This document shows, one piece after another, positions 32,971 to 41,648 of a stretch of 64,000 nucleotides of DNA. The DNA comes from an uncultured Clostridium sp. Its GTDB lineage: Bacteria; Bacillota; Clostridia; Lachnospirales; Lachnospiraceae. The stretch spans positions 1 through 64,000 of the forward strand of contig UQTA01000011.1 in NCBI GenBank assembly GCA_900543885.1, written 5' to 3'. The notes beneath the pieces were generated by a model. It searched no databases. It had not been told where the DNA came from and was given only the letters and a program-made list of their open reading frames with translations. Each line of letters opens with the position of its first letter. Within the stretch, counting starts at the first letter, position 1. The translations under genes and the position numbers were made by a program.

Positions 32971-33546
32971 TTAATGTATGAGCATTCCCGTGCCGAAACT
33001 ATAAAACAGGATGCACCATGGTTTAGCCAGAAGGATGATAAGGACAAATTTTTTCACAGACATATTGATCAGGCCGGAAAAGTAGCATAAATAGTCATCC
33101 GGCGCTAAAGGCAAAAGAATGGAAAGTCCAAAAAGCACATCGTAGCTTCTGGCTTTCCGGATCCGTTCTGTCCATACTTTATATTTTTTAGAAGGAAATA
33201 TAGCATCTACCAGGGAGATCCCATAACGCTTTGCCAGAAGGAAAGCGATAATGGAACCGGCGCAGATGCCGATGTAATTATAAACAAATCCGCCTGTACT
33301 GCCGAAAAGCAAAGCACCTGCCACACAGCCGATAAATCCTGGCAGAACAGGAACTACCACCTGAAATGCCTGTATAAATACAAACACAAAAGGCGCAAAC
33401 AGCCCAAAACTGCGTATATAGGACTGAAATGTATCGATGGATCTAAAGTGGCCGTTGAGCCAGGCATGAATGATAAACAGACACAAAAACAAGCTGATCA
33501 CAATGGCACCGCGGCTCAGCCATTTATATAAAACAGAGCTTTTCAC
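32971..33546 (-). CDS. TVP38/TMEM64 (VTT domain) membrane protein
   Basis: 191 residues from a GTG start with AAGGAGGT 7 bases upstream. Five or so TM helices with the VTT-domain core: FGLFAPFVFVFIQAFQVVVPVLPGFIGCVAGALLFG, IGICAGSIIAFLLAKRYG and LPLAPDDYLCYFSGL. DedA/VTT relatives move or scramble membrane lipids. It lies 19 bp before the AraC gene and looks like the first gene of this operon. The MITE-like element copy 2 begins 37 bp upstream, so any promoter lies within or beyond the element. Confidence 0.82.
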   Translation of the reverse strand: MKSSVLYKWLSRGAIVISLFLCLFIIHAWLNGHFRSIDTFQSYIRSFGLFAPFVFVFIQAFQVVVPVLPGFIGCVAGALLFGSTGGFVYNYIGICAGSIIAFLLAKRYGISLVDAIFPSKKYKVWTERIRKARSYDVLFGLSILLPLAPDDYLCYFSGLINMSVKKFVLIILLAKPWCILFYSFGTGMLIH

Positions 33547-33582
33547 TGTTAAGACCTCCTTGCTGATCACAAGCTGCATTTG

Positions 33583-33731
33583 TTACAGTTCAGCCTTGTA
33601 TCTTCTTGCCCGCTTGCAGCGGACAAGAAGCTTTGGGCGTCTGCCTTATGAAGATTTAGCGCCAGAAGTACTTATGAAAACAAGTTTTCAACGTGCTTTT
33701 ATCCCTAAATCTTCGCAAGGCTGAACTGTAA
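33583..33731. repeat. MITE-like palindromic element, copy 2
   Basis: 149 bp bounded by perfect 16-bp inverted termini (TTACAGTTCAGCCTTG at 33583-33598, its complement at 33716-33731). It is the inverted counterpart of 2469-2612. It contains nested hairpins including CTTCTTG with CAAGAAG and GAAGATTTAG with CTAAATCTTC. No open reading frame or obvious target-site duplication was seen. Confidence 0.8.
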
Positions 33732-33820
33732 TCTACATTTTAAAACAATAGAAAATAATTGTGAAGTAAATTTGTAGGAAAGCTTAAGAATGGTATAAGT
33801 TTGCATTAAAAAACAAAAAC

Positions 33821-33865
33821 CATCAAAATGATGATATTTTAAGCTAAAAAGTCATCATTTTGATG
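33821..33865 (-). terminator. Terminator after the FGGY kinase operon
   Basis: A 14-bp stem (CATCAAAATGATGA with TCATCATTTTGATG) and a 17-base loop. On the minus strand GGTTTTTGTTTTTT follows; the other strand also has ATTTTT, so it is likely bidirectional. Confidence 0.8.
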
Positions 33866-33879
33866 ATTTTTGGATGAAC

Positions 33880-35364
33880 TTACACCTCATGATAAAACTC
33901 ACACACCATAGGATAAATGGTCTTATATTTCTTATATACAGGTTCATAGGCTTTTACTGCGTCGGGATCCGGGTTTAAAACAGTGCAGCCGCCTTTTTCT
34001 TCCAGTACATGGATAAAGGACTGATAATCGGGGATCATGCCTTCAGCCAGGAACACGCTGGATGCAATGGCAAGAGCGGGAAGCAGGTCCGGGTCTTTGT
34101 ATACATGGACAGGAAGACCCATTACATTGCTTAAGATCTGACACCAGGCAAGTTCCCTTGCGCCGCCTCCGATGATGGAAAGCTTTACTGCCGGGTGGTT
34201 AAACAGTTCTAAGCCGTGGCGGATGGAAAAGGCAACGCCTTCTAATACACTACCTGCCATGTCTGCGGCAGAGGTATCCTGACTTAAGCCAAGGAAAGAG
34301 GCACGGATATGGCTGTCCATAATAGGGAAGCGTTCGCCGGTAAGATAGGGAAGGAAAAAGACACCGTGGCTGCCGGGAACATGTTCTTTTAAAAGCCTGG
34401 AAATGTAGGCAAAATCAGGTGTGTGATCCAGTTCTCTGGAAAGGATACGGGCAATAAAACGGTGTACATTTCCACCGTTTAAAAATGGCACTACATTGAT
34501 GTACAAGTCTTTTTGCATGGCTGCCAGGTTAAACCCTCCGCCTTCACTGTCCATACGTCCTTTTGAAACGGCAGCTACCCAGCTGGAAGTACCTAAGTTT
34601 ACATTGTATTCCCCAGGAGCCAAAATCCCGCTTGCAAGGGTGGTAGCCCCGGCATCTCCTGTGCCTGCGTAAACTTTCGTGCCAGGCAGATAGCCGGTAG
34701 CAGAAGAGCCATCTTCTGTTATCACGCCTGCAAGTTCGTGGGAATGGAGCAGTTTTGGAAATTTGTCTGTATCCAGTCCGGCACCCTGGATCAGGCGCTC
34801 AGACCATATTTTGTGTTCCAGATCCATAGCTCCCGCTGTAGCGCAGGCTGTCATATCACCGATAAAATTCCCGGTTAGTCTGGCAACCATATAATCTTTG
34901 GAGCTGATGAGAAAAGCAGCAGCTTTTTCATAAATCTTCGGCTGCTTTTCTTTTATCCACAGGATTTTTGCAAGAGGTATGGAACCGTCGAAATGGTTTC
35001 CGGTGATAGCAGTAATGGTATCTCTTCCAACTGTTTTTTCAATCCTTTCCGCCTGTATTCCTGCACATCCGTCAGAGTAAAGAATGGCATTGCCTAAGGC
35101 CTTTCTGTCACTTCCAACAGGAATTACGTCCTGCATCTGGCCGGAGAAAATAAGGGCGGAGATTTCATTTGCAGGTATTTTCTTTAAAAGAGAGTGGGAT
35201 AATGCGCAGAAAGCGCTGTACCATTCTTCTGGATCCTGTTCTTTATATCCATTATTTTCTATGGTATGGATCACCTGGCTCCCTGTAAAAACAGGTTCTC
35301 CGTCATCACGTACAGCAACCGCTTTTACCGCGGTGGTCCCAATATCAAAGGTTGCAGCTAACAT
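33880..35364 (-). CDS. FGGY family carbohydrate kinase (xylulokinase-like)
   Basis: 494 residues. FDIGTTAVKAVAV (phosphate 1, actin fold), FSGQMQDVIPV, LYSDGCAGIQAE, GDMTACATAGAMDL, GTGDAGATTLASG, and C-terminal IIGGGARELAWCQILSNVMGLPV (adenosine motif). The pattern fits xylulose/ribulose-type kinases, though substrate residues cannot be assigned. GGAGGT lies 6 bases before the start. It is the last gene of an RbsABC-like operon, 50 bp after the permease, so it presumably phosphorylates the imported sugar or polyol or its first product. Confidence 0.88.
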   Translation of the reverse strand: MLAATFDIGTTAVKAVAVRDDGEPVFTGSQVIHTIENNGYKEQDPEEWYSAFCALSHSLLKKIPANEISALIFSGQMQDVIPVGSDRKALGNAILYSDGCAGIQAERIEKTVGRDTITAITGNHFDGSIPLAKILWIKEKQPKIYEKAAAFLISSKDYMVARLTGNFIGDMTACATAGAMDLEHKIWSERLIQGAGLDTDKFPKLLHSHELAGVITEDGSSATGYLPGTKVYAGTGDAGATTLASGILAPGEYNVNLGTSSWVAAVSKGRMDSEGGGFNLAAMQKDLYINVVPFLNGGNVHRFIARILSRELDHTPDFAYISRLLKEHVPGSHGVFFLPYLTGERFPIMDSHIRASFLGLSQDTSAADMAGSVLEGVAFSIRHGLELFNHPAVKLSIIGGGARELAWCQILSNVMGLPVHVYKDPDLLPALAIASSVFLAEGMIPDYQSFIHVLEEKGGCTVLNPDPDAVKAYEPVYKKYKTIYPMVCEFYHEV

Positions 35365-35414
35365 ATCGTTACCTCCTGGATTCTGCCTGTAATATTTCTT
35401 TCAGAATGCTCTTA

Positions 35415-36350
35415 TCAGTTCTTTCCGGCGCCGACTTTCTGGATCACTACTGCCAGTATAATGATGCCGCCGGTGATGATATTCTGCATAAAACTTGGCA
35501 TCTGCAAAATAGTCAGACCGTTGGCTAAGACCGCCAGAACAGCAGCGCCGATCAGCGTTCCAACTACGCAGGGACCCCCGCTTTTGGAAACAGTGCAGCC
35601 GATAAATACAGCTGCATAAGACTGGAGAAAATAACCTTGTCCGGCAGTTGTGTTTGCGGAACCTACTCTGGATGCTACCAGCGCCCCTGCAAGGCCTGCA
35701 ATGGCTCCGCACAGGGAAAATGCCAGTACCCGGTAGCGGAAAATCGGGATTCCGGCTACCTCAGCTGCTTCCTTGCTGCCGCCGATGGCGTACAATTTGC
35801 GACCTGGGGCAGTATGTCCCATAAAGATATAAAAAATAAGGTATAAAATAACGGCAACTAAAGTGATAAAGGGGATCCCGGCGATCTTTAAAATACCAGG
35901 AATGGTAAATTCCTTTGGGATGCCGTTAAATACCGTTGTGCCTCCGGTTAGTCCATAGATCACACCGTCTAATACAGTTCCCATACCAAGAGTGGTGATA
36001 AAAGAAAGAATCTGAAAACGGGCAACTACAATACCGTTTATGCAGCCAACCAAAAGGCAGATCACAGCGGCGATCAGGAAACAAAGACCCACAGGGATCT
36101 GGCGGATAGATAGTAAAGCAGCGATCACGCCTCCAAGGCTTACAATGTTTCCAATGGATAAGTCAAATTCATTGATGGTCATAACGAAAGTCGCGCCCAG
36201 AGCTACCATGGCTAACGGAGCTGCCTGTCTGCTGATATTAAGAAAGTTTTTAACTGTGCAGAAAGAGGCAGGGCGGAGAATGGAAAAAATAAGGATAATG
36301 ACTGCCAGTGCAGCTACAGTTCCATAATGTTTAAATGCTTTCATTTTCAT
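35415..36350 (-). CDS. Sugar ABC transporter permease (RbsC-like)
   Basis: 312 residues with about 8-10 TM helices and the carbohydrate-uptake transporter-2 motif: NEFDLSIGNIVSLGGV, then GCINGIVVARFQILSFITTLGMG, and AIGGSKEAAEVAGIPIFRYRV, the EAA-like loop that contacts the ATPase. The Met at 36350 has an AGAGAGGAAA site 5-6 bases upstream and overlaps the ATPase gene by 20 bases. It is single, so presumably homodimeric. Confidence 0.9.
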   Translation of the reverse strand: MKMKAFKHYGTVAALAVIILIFSILRPASFCTVKNFLNISRQAAPLAMVALGATFVMTINEFDLSIGNIVSLGGVIAALLSIRQIPVGLCFLIAAVICLLVGCINGIVVARFQILSFITTLGMGTVLDGVIYGLTGGTTVFNGIPKEFTIPGILKIAGIPFITLVAVILYLIFYIFMGHTAPGRKLYAIGGSKEAAEVAGIPIFRYRVLAFSLCGAIAGLAGALVASRVGSANTTAGQGYFLQSYAAVFIGCTVSKSGGPCVVGTLIGAAVLAVLANGLTILQMPSFMQNIITGGIIILAVVIQKVGAGKN

Positions 36351-37884
36351 GTATTTCCTCTCTTTCTGCTTCATAACAGCAGGCCAGTACGTCTGCTGGC
36401 TTTAAATTCTTATTTGGAAAGATCTTGCGTATTTTGCCCGATGCCATGACCGCGATCTCATCGGCAACTTCCAGAAGCTCTGTAAGATCTGAAGAAACGT
36501 AGAGAACTGCTTTATTTTCTGCTGCCTGTGTGCGCAGGAGATTGTGGATCTGCTGTCTGGTGGCTACATCTACTGCCTGTGTGGGTTCATCACACAACCA
36601 TATGGAGGGGGATGTAAGCAGAGCTTTTGCAAATACCACTTTCTGCTGGTTGCCGCCGGATAATTCACAGGCGGGCTGGGAAGTGCCGGTGCAGCGGATC
36701 TTTAAGGCATTTATCATGTTTTTCGCAGCAGCAACCGCATCTGTCTTTGAAAACAGGCCCTTTTTGGAATAATGGTCAATGGAAGATAAATTCATGTTTT
36801 CTTCTACTGTAAAGGACGGGATCATAGCCATCCGCCGCCTGTCTTCACAGATAAAAGCGATGCCTTTTTGAATAGAACCTACAGGTGTTGGCTTTTTGAT
36901 GTTTTCCTTGCCTATCTGAATGCTTCCGCCGGATATACGCCGGATGCCATAAATACATTCCAGAAATTCCGTCCGTCCACTGCCGCAAAGACCAAACATG
37001 CCGGTGATGCGTCCGGTGTGGACCGTAAGGCTGGCGTCTTTTACAATGTGGTCGGCAGAAGAGAGGTGAGAGATGGTGAGTGCGGGGGTGGCGGAAAGGG
37101 TATTTTCAGCGGCTGGCCCAGAAAATGTGGTTCTGGAAGCATTTGCACCGGATCCACTTCCTTCCTCATTCCCACTCATCAGCCGAACCAGTTCCTTCTG
37201 GCTGGTGGAAGCTGTGTCACAGGTAGTTACCAGCATTCCGTTTCTAAGTACTGTCACCCGGTCTGTCAGCGTCATGATCTCTTCCAGTCTGTGGGTCACA
37301 TAAAGGACTGCTGTTCCCTTTGCCTTCAGGTTCTTTATAATAGAGAATAATAAATTCGTTTCTTTATCAGAAAGTGAAGCCGTGGGTTCATCTAAGATCA
37401 TTAATTTACAGTCACTCATCATAGCCCGAAGGATCTCTACACATTTTTTCTGAGCCGGAGTCATCTGGAAAATGGATTTCTTCAGGTCTAAATGGATCCC
37501 CAGCTCTTCGCCTTTCTTTTTGGCTGCCTGTTCCATTTCCTTCCACTGGATCAGACCGCCTTTCCGTGGATAAGGACGTCCAAGCCAGATGTTTTCCAGT
37601 GCGGAAAAAGCAGGTATGAGCACATGATCCTGGAAGATGATATTAATGCCCAGTTTTCGGCTTAGCACCGGGTTCAGGTCAGCAGGAAAAGGAACCCCAT
37701 TCCAGGTTAATTTCCCGCTGCTTTTTGTATACACGCCGCCTAAGATTTTGATAAAAGTAGACTTTCCGGCGCCATTTTCTCCTACCAGGCCGTGGATTTC
37801 TCCCTCTTCTATAGAGAAGTCCAATCCTTTGAGGGCATATACACCATTAAATGTTTTGTCCAGTTTCTTTGCTTCTAACAGCAT
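36331..37884 (-). CDS. Sugar ABC transporter duplicated ATPase (RbsA/MglA-like)
   Basis: 517 residues with two ABC cassettes. The first has Walker A GLVGENGAGKST, Walker B LMILDEPTASL and H-loop VTHRL; its signature is degenerate (MTPAQKKCVEI), as usual in this family. The second has a Walker A-like GLCGSGRTEF, signature LSGGNQQKVVFAKAL and WLCDEPTQAVDVAT. Energises the RbsC-like permease. The Met at 37884 has AGGTGG 5 bases upstream; a GTG at 37893 is the alternative. The linker (about 235-260) is Ser/Gly-rich. Confidence 0.92.
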   Translation of the reverse strand: MLLEAKKLDKTFNGVYALKGLDFSIEEGEIHGLVGENGAGKSTFIKILGGVYTKSSGKLTWNGVPFPADLNPVLSRKLGINIIFQDHVLIPAFSALENIWLGRPYPRKGGLIQWKEMEQAAKKKGEELGIHLDLKKSIFQMTPAQKKCVEILRAMMSDCKLMILDEPTASLSDKETNLLFSIIKNLKAKGTAVLYVTHRLEEIMTLTDRVTVLRNGMLVTTCDTASTSQKELVRLMSGNEEGSGSGANASRTTFSGPAAENTLSATPALTISHLSSADHIVKDASLTVHTGRITGMFGLCGSGRTEFLECIYGIRRISGGSIQIGKENIKKPTPVGSIQKGIAFICEDRRRMAMIPSFTVEENMNLSSIDHYSKKGLFSKTDAVAAAKNMINALKIRCTGTSQPACELSGGNQQKVVFAKALLTSPSIWLCDEPTQAVDVATRQQIHNLLRTQAAENKAVLYVSSDLTELLEVADEIAVMASGKIRKIFPNKNLKPADVLACCYEAEREEIHENESI

Positions 37885-37978
37885 TTTTGCCACCTGCCAT
37901 TTTCCATGATCTGATCGTAATCCATATCAGCAATAATTCCTCTCACCCCGTTTAAAAGTGCAGGGGATACATTTGTTA

Positions 37979-39019
37979 TTACTGAGCATTTTCCTGGGTA
38001 ATAAGCTCTGCGGGAGCATACATTTCACCTTTTTCAATGGTTTCTCCTGCGTAATATTTTTCCATCTGCTGGCAGACGATATCAGCCATGCCTTCAAAAT
38101 TCTGTTTTACCGTTGCTTTTAAACAGGAACCATCTTTGATCATCTGTACAGCCTGTTCATTTCCGTCTACTCCGGTTACGATCACTTCCGTACGTCCGGC
38201 TTCTTCTAAAGCTTTCGCAGCGCCGATGGCTGGTTCATCCCATGCTGCAAAAACAGCAGTGATGGAATCTTTATCAGGATTTGCAGTCAGCAGGTTAGCG
38301 GTGATCTCCTGCGCGTCATTAATAGGCTGTTCAGCTGGGACATGCTGTTCGGTGATCAGCTTAATGTCCGGATATTCCTTAATAATGTCATCAAAGGCTT
38401 CACAACGTTTCACAACACCAGGGTGAGGTCTGTGGGTCAGTGCGATCACAGTGCCTTTGCCGCCCATCAGGTCATCAAAAAGGTAGCGGACGATCAGTTC
38501 ACCCATCTGATAGTTGTCGCTGGTGGTATTGACCTGCATTCCGTCGATAAAGCCGCTGTCACAGCCAAATACCGGAATATCGGCATCGAAAGCTTCTGTC
38601 AGCTGATTTGCTACCTGATTGGGGTCTGCACTTACCAGGACAATGCCGTCAGTACCGGAAGAAACAACATCTTCAATGCGGCTTGCAAGTTCGGCAAAAT
38701 CATTGGCAGTGTCGATCACAAACACTTCTGCGCCTTCAGCCTCTAAATTATCCTTGATAAAGCCAGCCATCTGATTGGTAGTGACAGAAGTAAGGTAAGG
38801 TGTCATAACGGAGATTTTTTTACCTGCAAGAGCAGCACCGCCTGCATCGTTTGTGTCTGTTTTACTGGAGTCAGCATTTTCAGAGCCTTTTTCTGCATCA
38901 GCGGTGGTTTCAGCTTTTGCAGCCGTAGTTTCCTCTGCTTCTGTAGAACAGCCAGTAAGCAGGATGCCGGTCAGTGCTGCTGCAGCAGCCAGAGTTAAGA
39001 AATTGCGCATTTTTTTCAT
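37979..39019 (-). CDS. Sugar-binding lipoprotein of an ABC transporter (RbsB-like)
   Basis: 346 residues. The lipoprotein signal has lipobox LLTGC with C24. A Thr/Ala/Glu/Asp-rich linker to about residue 60 is followed by a type I periplasmic-binding domain: KKISVMTPYLTSVTTNQMAGF, DGIVLVSADPNQV, DIPVFGCDSGF, and AVFAAWDEPAIGAAKALEEAG with VTGVDGNEQAVQMIKDG. Captures a sugar or polyol outside the membrane for the RbsA/RbsC pair. It is the first gene of the operon; AAAGGAGG is 8 bases upstream. It lies directly behind the T-box terminator (39065-39103), with only about 45 bases between and no second promoter seen. Confidence 0.92.
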   Translation of the reverse strand: MKKMRNFLTLAAAAALTGILLTGCSTEAEETTAAKAETTADAEKGSENADSSKTDTNDAGGAALAGKKISVMTPYLTSVTTNQMAGFIKDNLEAEGAEVFVIDTANDFAELASRIEDVVSSGTDGIVLVSADPNQVANQLTEAFDADIPVFGCDSGFIDGMQVNTTSDNYQMGELIVRYLFDDLMGGKGTVIALTHRPHPGVVKRCEAFDDIIKEYPDIKLITEQHVPAEQPINDAQEITANLLTANPDKDSITAVFAAWDEPAIGAAKALEEAGRTEVIVTGVDGNEQAVQMIKDGSCLKATVKQNFEGMADIVCQQMEKYYAGETIEKGEMYAPAELITQENAQ

Positions 39020-39064
39020 AATGTGTGTCCTCCTTTGATTTAAGATTCCGAGAGTACATTAAGA

Positions 39065-39103
39065 TAAAAAAAGTCCCGGACATAGTTTTTACTATGCCGG
39101 GAC
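39065..39103 (-). terminator. Regulated terminator of the T-box leader
   Basis: GTCCCGGCATAGT pairs with ACTATGTCCGGGAC around AAAA and runs into seven T residues on the minus strand. Its 5' half (CGTCCCGG) can alternatively pair with the T-box region CGGGTGG. Confidence 0.85.
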
Positions 39104-39412
39104 GAATCTGTTCGTGGTGCCACCCGAATTCACAGATCTGATTTTATACCGAAGGAATCTGATATAAAATAAAAAAACGGATATTCCCATAATCGGAATA
39201 TCCGCCACCAATCTGTCTCATGTTCAGAGTACGAAAATACTCTTATCCTTTAACGCAGGAAACACGGCCGCAGCTACTTGTTTTCACGTTCGCCTAGCGT
39301 CTCACAAACCCATTCCATAAGGAACTCCATACTGCTTTCCACCACCAGCAGCTCTCTGTGATTTCATTCCAGATGTACTCTTTTTGCTCATCGACGTTGC
39401 TTTGAAATTTTA
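39065..39412 (-). promoter_or_regulatory. T-box leader preceding the sugar ABC operon
   Basis: Read on the minus strand, the leader has the stem I parts GAGTAC..GTACTC, AGAGAG (39352-39357) and GGTGGAAAG, a likely specifier loop GGAATGGGTTTGTGAG, and the T-box sequence GGGTGGCACCACGAA (39111-39125). The last overlaps an antiterminator and is followed by a strong terminator at 39065-39103. By analogy with GAA-codon-purine specifier loops, the codon would be TGG (39310-39312), i.e. tryptophan; this assignment is tentative. T-boxes sense uncharged tRNA and normally control aminoacyl-tRNA synthetase or amino-acid genes. Here the next gene is the RbsB-like lipoprotein. Confidence 0.85.
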
Positions 39413-39419
39413 TGGTAAT

Positions 39420-39448
39420 AACGTAGCATAATTTATAGTGACTGTCAA
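39420..39448 (-). promoter_or_regulatory. Promoter of the T-box transcript
   Basis: On the minus strand TTGACA (39443-39448), a 17-base spacer, then TACGTT (39420-39425) preceded by TGC as an extended -10. The T-box leader starts a few bases downstream. Confidence 0.6.
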
Positions 39449-39607
39449 TTATAAATCTCATAAAATTAAAAATTGATTTATTTGGTCTTTTTTAAAGATT
39501 TTCTAAAGATTGCGCAAATTTCGTTGACCGGGAAAGAGTTATGCAGTAACATGGTAATAACGGAAAAGAAATTCTAAGCCGTAAAAACGAAAACGGAGGA
39601 ATACGAA

Positions 39608-40228
39608 ATGACAAGAGCGGAACTGAAACGGAACGCGCGGCAGAAACTGGGAGGCAAACTGTTTGGTTCTAACTGGGTCAATGCGGTTCTTGTAATAGCT
39701 ATTTTTTATATACTTACAGGTACAGTCAATGGCATCGCTGGTTTTGGAAGTTTGATCATGCTGGTGCTTGGCGGCCCTTTAAGCTATGGAGTAGCAAAAT
39801 TGTACTTACAGCAGTGTGATAATGGGCAGAAAATGAATCCGGGAGAGATCTTCAAGGGATTTTCCGAAGACTTTGGCGGAAACTTTATTCTGTATCTGTT
39901 AAGAACCGTCTTTATTGCTTTATGGTCTTTGCTTTTAGTGATTCCTGGAATCGTAAAGATGTATTCTTACTCTATGGCATTTCTGGTAAAGGCAGATCAT
40001 CCGTCCTATGACTGGAGACAGTGCCTGGATGCAAGCCGGGAACTGACCTACGGACATAAGTGGGAATTATTTATGCTGGATCTCAGCTTTATTGGCTGGG
40101 AGATCGTGGGAAGCCTGTGCCTGGGAATCGGTACATTCTGGGTAAATGCCTATAGAGAGGCTACCATCGTAGAATATTACAGATATTGGGACAGCAATCA
40201 GGTGATCGATCGAGATATGGATTATTGA
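39608..40228 (+). CDS. DUF975 family membrane protein
   Basis: 206 residues. The N-terminal RAELKRNARQKLGG is the usual DUF975 opening. Hydrophobic segments follow, with GGPLSYGVAKLYL, an LVIPGIVKMYSYSMAFLVKADHP core, and ASRELTYGHKWELFMLDLSFIGW. Function is unknown; widespread in Firmicutes as an integral membrane protein. CGGAGGA precedes the start. It stands alone, with a shared terminator at 40270. Confidence 0.88.
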   Translation: MTRAELKRNARQKLGGKLFGSNWVNAVLVIAIFYILTGTVNGIAGFGSLIMLVLGGPLSYGVAKLYLQQCDNGQKMNPGEIFKGFSEDFGGNFILYLLRTVFIALWSLLLVIPGIVKMYSYSMAFLVKADHPSYDWRQCLDASRELTYGHKWELFMLDLSFIGWEIVGSLCLGIGTFWVNAYREATIVEYYRYWDSNQVIDRDMDY

Positions 40229-40269
40229 TTTGGATGTTCTCTCAAAGGAATATCATTCATTAGGAAAAT

Positions 40270-40313
40270 AAAAACAGCGGATACACTTCAGAATAGAGTG
40301 TACCCGCTGTTTT
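40270..40313. terminator. Bidirectional terminator between DUF975 and TSCPD genes
   Basis: AAAACAGCGG..TACACT pairs with AGTGTA..CCGCTGTTTT with a one-base mismatch. T-rich tails follow on both strands (TTTTCTGTTTT on plus, TTTTTATTTTCC on minus). Confidence 0.8.
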
Positions 40314-40334
40314 CTGTTTTAACAAAAACGTAGT

Positions 40335-40580
40335 TTACTGCTGATCCTTATACTGCTGCAGTGCAATTGCCAGCTGATCCGGGCAGGAAGTTGGGCGTGG
40401 GCCGCACTTAATGCCTTTTAAGCGCTTGATAGCTTCGTCGATATCCATTCCTTCAACCAGTGCTGCAACACCCTGGGTATTGCCGGAGCAGCCGCCTACG
40501 AAGTGAACATCCGTTACCTTATTGTCTTTTACTTCAAAAGAGATGGCTCTTGAACAGACGCCATGAGTTGTATAATTCAT
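40335..40580 (-). CDS. TSCPD domain protein (TIGR03905 family)
   Basis: 81 residues. The domain is NYTTHGVCSRAISFEV, then VHFVGGCSGNTQGVAALVEG and IKCGPRPTSCPDQLAIAL, with the conserved Cys of the small TSCPD domain also found at the C-terminus of ribonucleotide reductases. As a free protein its role is unknown; metal or nucleotide binding is plausible. AGGAGGT lies 5-8 bases before the two adjacent Met codons (40583 and 40580). Confidence 0.88.
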   Translation of the reverse strand: MNYTTHGVCSRAISFEVKDNKVTDVHFVGGCSGNTQGVAALVEGMDIDEAIKRLKGIKCGPRPTSCPDQLAIALQQYKDQQ

Positions 40581-40790
40581 CATAAGTACCTCCTGATTTT
40601 TATAAATGGCCAACAGAAAAGTGTGCCGGTCAGTTCTTGACGGGCAGAAGCCAAACTGTTACCATGTATCTGTGTACGTTTCTATTTGTACACATGTATA
40701 ACGTTACGGTTCATGTTGTTGCATGACCAGCAACAGTGTACTGTTCATTATGCTTCATGTAAACAAGATTGTCAAGTTGGAGGAAAAAGA

Positions 40791-41483
40791 ATGATCGGAA
40801 TTATCGGGGCCATGGACGAAGAAGTGGCAATGTTAAAGGAAAAGCTTACAGAGGTTCAGGTAGAAACAAAGGCTGCTATGGACTTTTATAAAGGAAAATT
40901 AGAAGGAAAGGACGTAGTAGTAGTCCGTTCCGGTATTGGTAAGGTAAATGCGGCAATGTGCGCCCAGATCCTGGCAGATGTATACCATGCAGATCATGTG
41001 ATCAACACAGGTATTGCAGGTTCCCTGAAAGCAGAGATCAATATTGGTGATATCGTATTGTCAACAGATGCACTGCAGCATGATATGGATGCGCAGGCAT
41101 TTGGCTATGAGCCGGGGCAGATCCCAAGAGTGGATACCCTTTCTTTTAAAGCAGATGAGAACATGATCTCTTTTGCAAAGGAATGCTGCAAAAAGGTGAA
41201 TCCGGAGATTGGTGTATTTACCGGAAGAGTGGTTTCCGGTGACCAGTTTATTTCTGATAAAGAAAAGAAAAAATGGCTGACTGATACATTTGCAGGTTAC
41301 TGCACAGAGATGGAAGGCGCAGCCATTGCACAGGTATGCTATTTTAACCATATCCCATTCTTAATCGTAAGGGCGATTTCTGATAAGGCAGATGACAGCG
41401 CTTCTATGGATTACCCGACTTTTGAGGCACAGGCCATCCGCCACAGCGTGAACCTGATGACAGAGATGATCCGCTGCTTTTAA
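40791..41483 (+). CDS. mtnN: 5'-methylthioadenosine/S-adenosylhomocysteine nucleosidase
   Basis: 230 residues. IGIIGAMDEEVAML with the catalytic Glu, VVVRSGIGKVNAAMCAQ, NTGIAGSLKAEINIGDIV, TEMEGAAIAQVC (substrate Met-Glu), and IVRAISDKAD with the catalytic Asp. It cleaves MTA and SAH to adenine and the thioribose or ribosyl-homocysteine, feeding methyl-cycle recycling. GGAGGAAAAAG precedes 40791; the longer frame from 40686 lacks a site. It stands alone. An inverted repeat just after it (41485-41534) has no T-run. Confidence 0.96.
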   Translation: MIGIIGAMDEEVAMLKEKLTEVQVETKAAMDFYKGKLEGKDVVVVRSGIGKVNAAMCAQILADVYHADHVINTGIAGSLKAEINIGDIVLSTDALQHDMDAQAFGYEPGQIPRVDTLSFKADENMISFAKECCKKVNPEIGVFTGRVVSGDQFISDKEKKKWLTDTFAGYCTEMEGAAIAQVCYFNHIPFLIVRAISDKADDSASMDYPTFEAQAIRHSVNLMTEMIRCF

Positions 41484-41648
41484 AACCCTGAGAATCGTTT
41501 CGTGGGAGAATTTGACGAACGATTTTAAGGGTTCTCAACTTCCAAAATAAAATGCCATCGTTATAATAAAGCTTACCGAATGACACAGGCCTGCAGGTGT
41601 GTCGGCCGGAAAAAATTAGAAAGTGAAACAGAAAGGGGAGCTTATATT

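Noticed and set aside
41485..41534. Terminator after mtnN
   Set aside because: AACCCT..AATCGTT with AACGATT..AGGGTT forms a hairpin, but no T-run follows, so termination is not supported.
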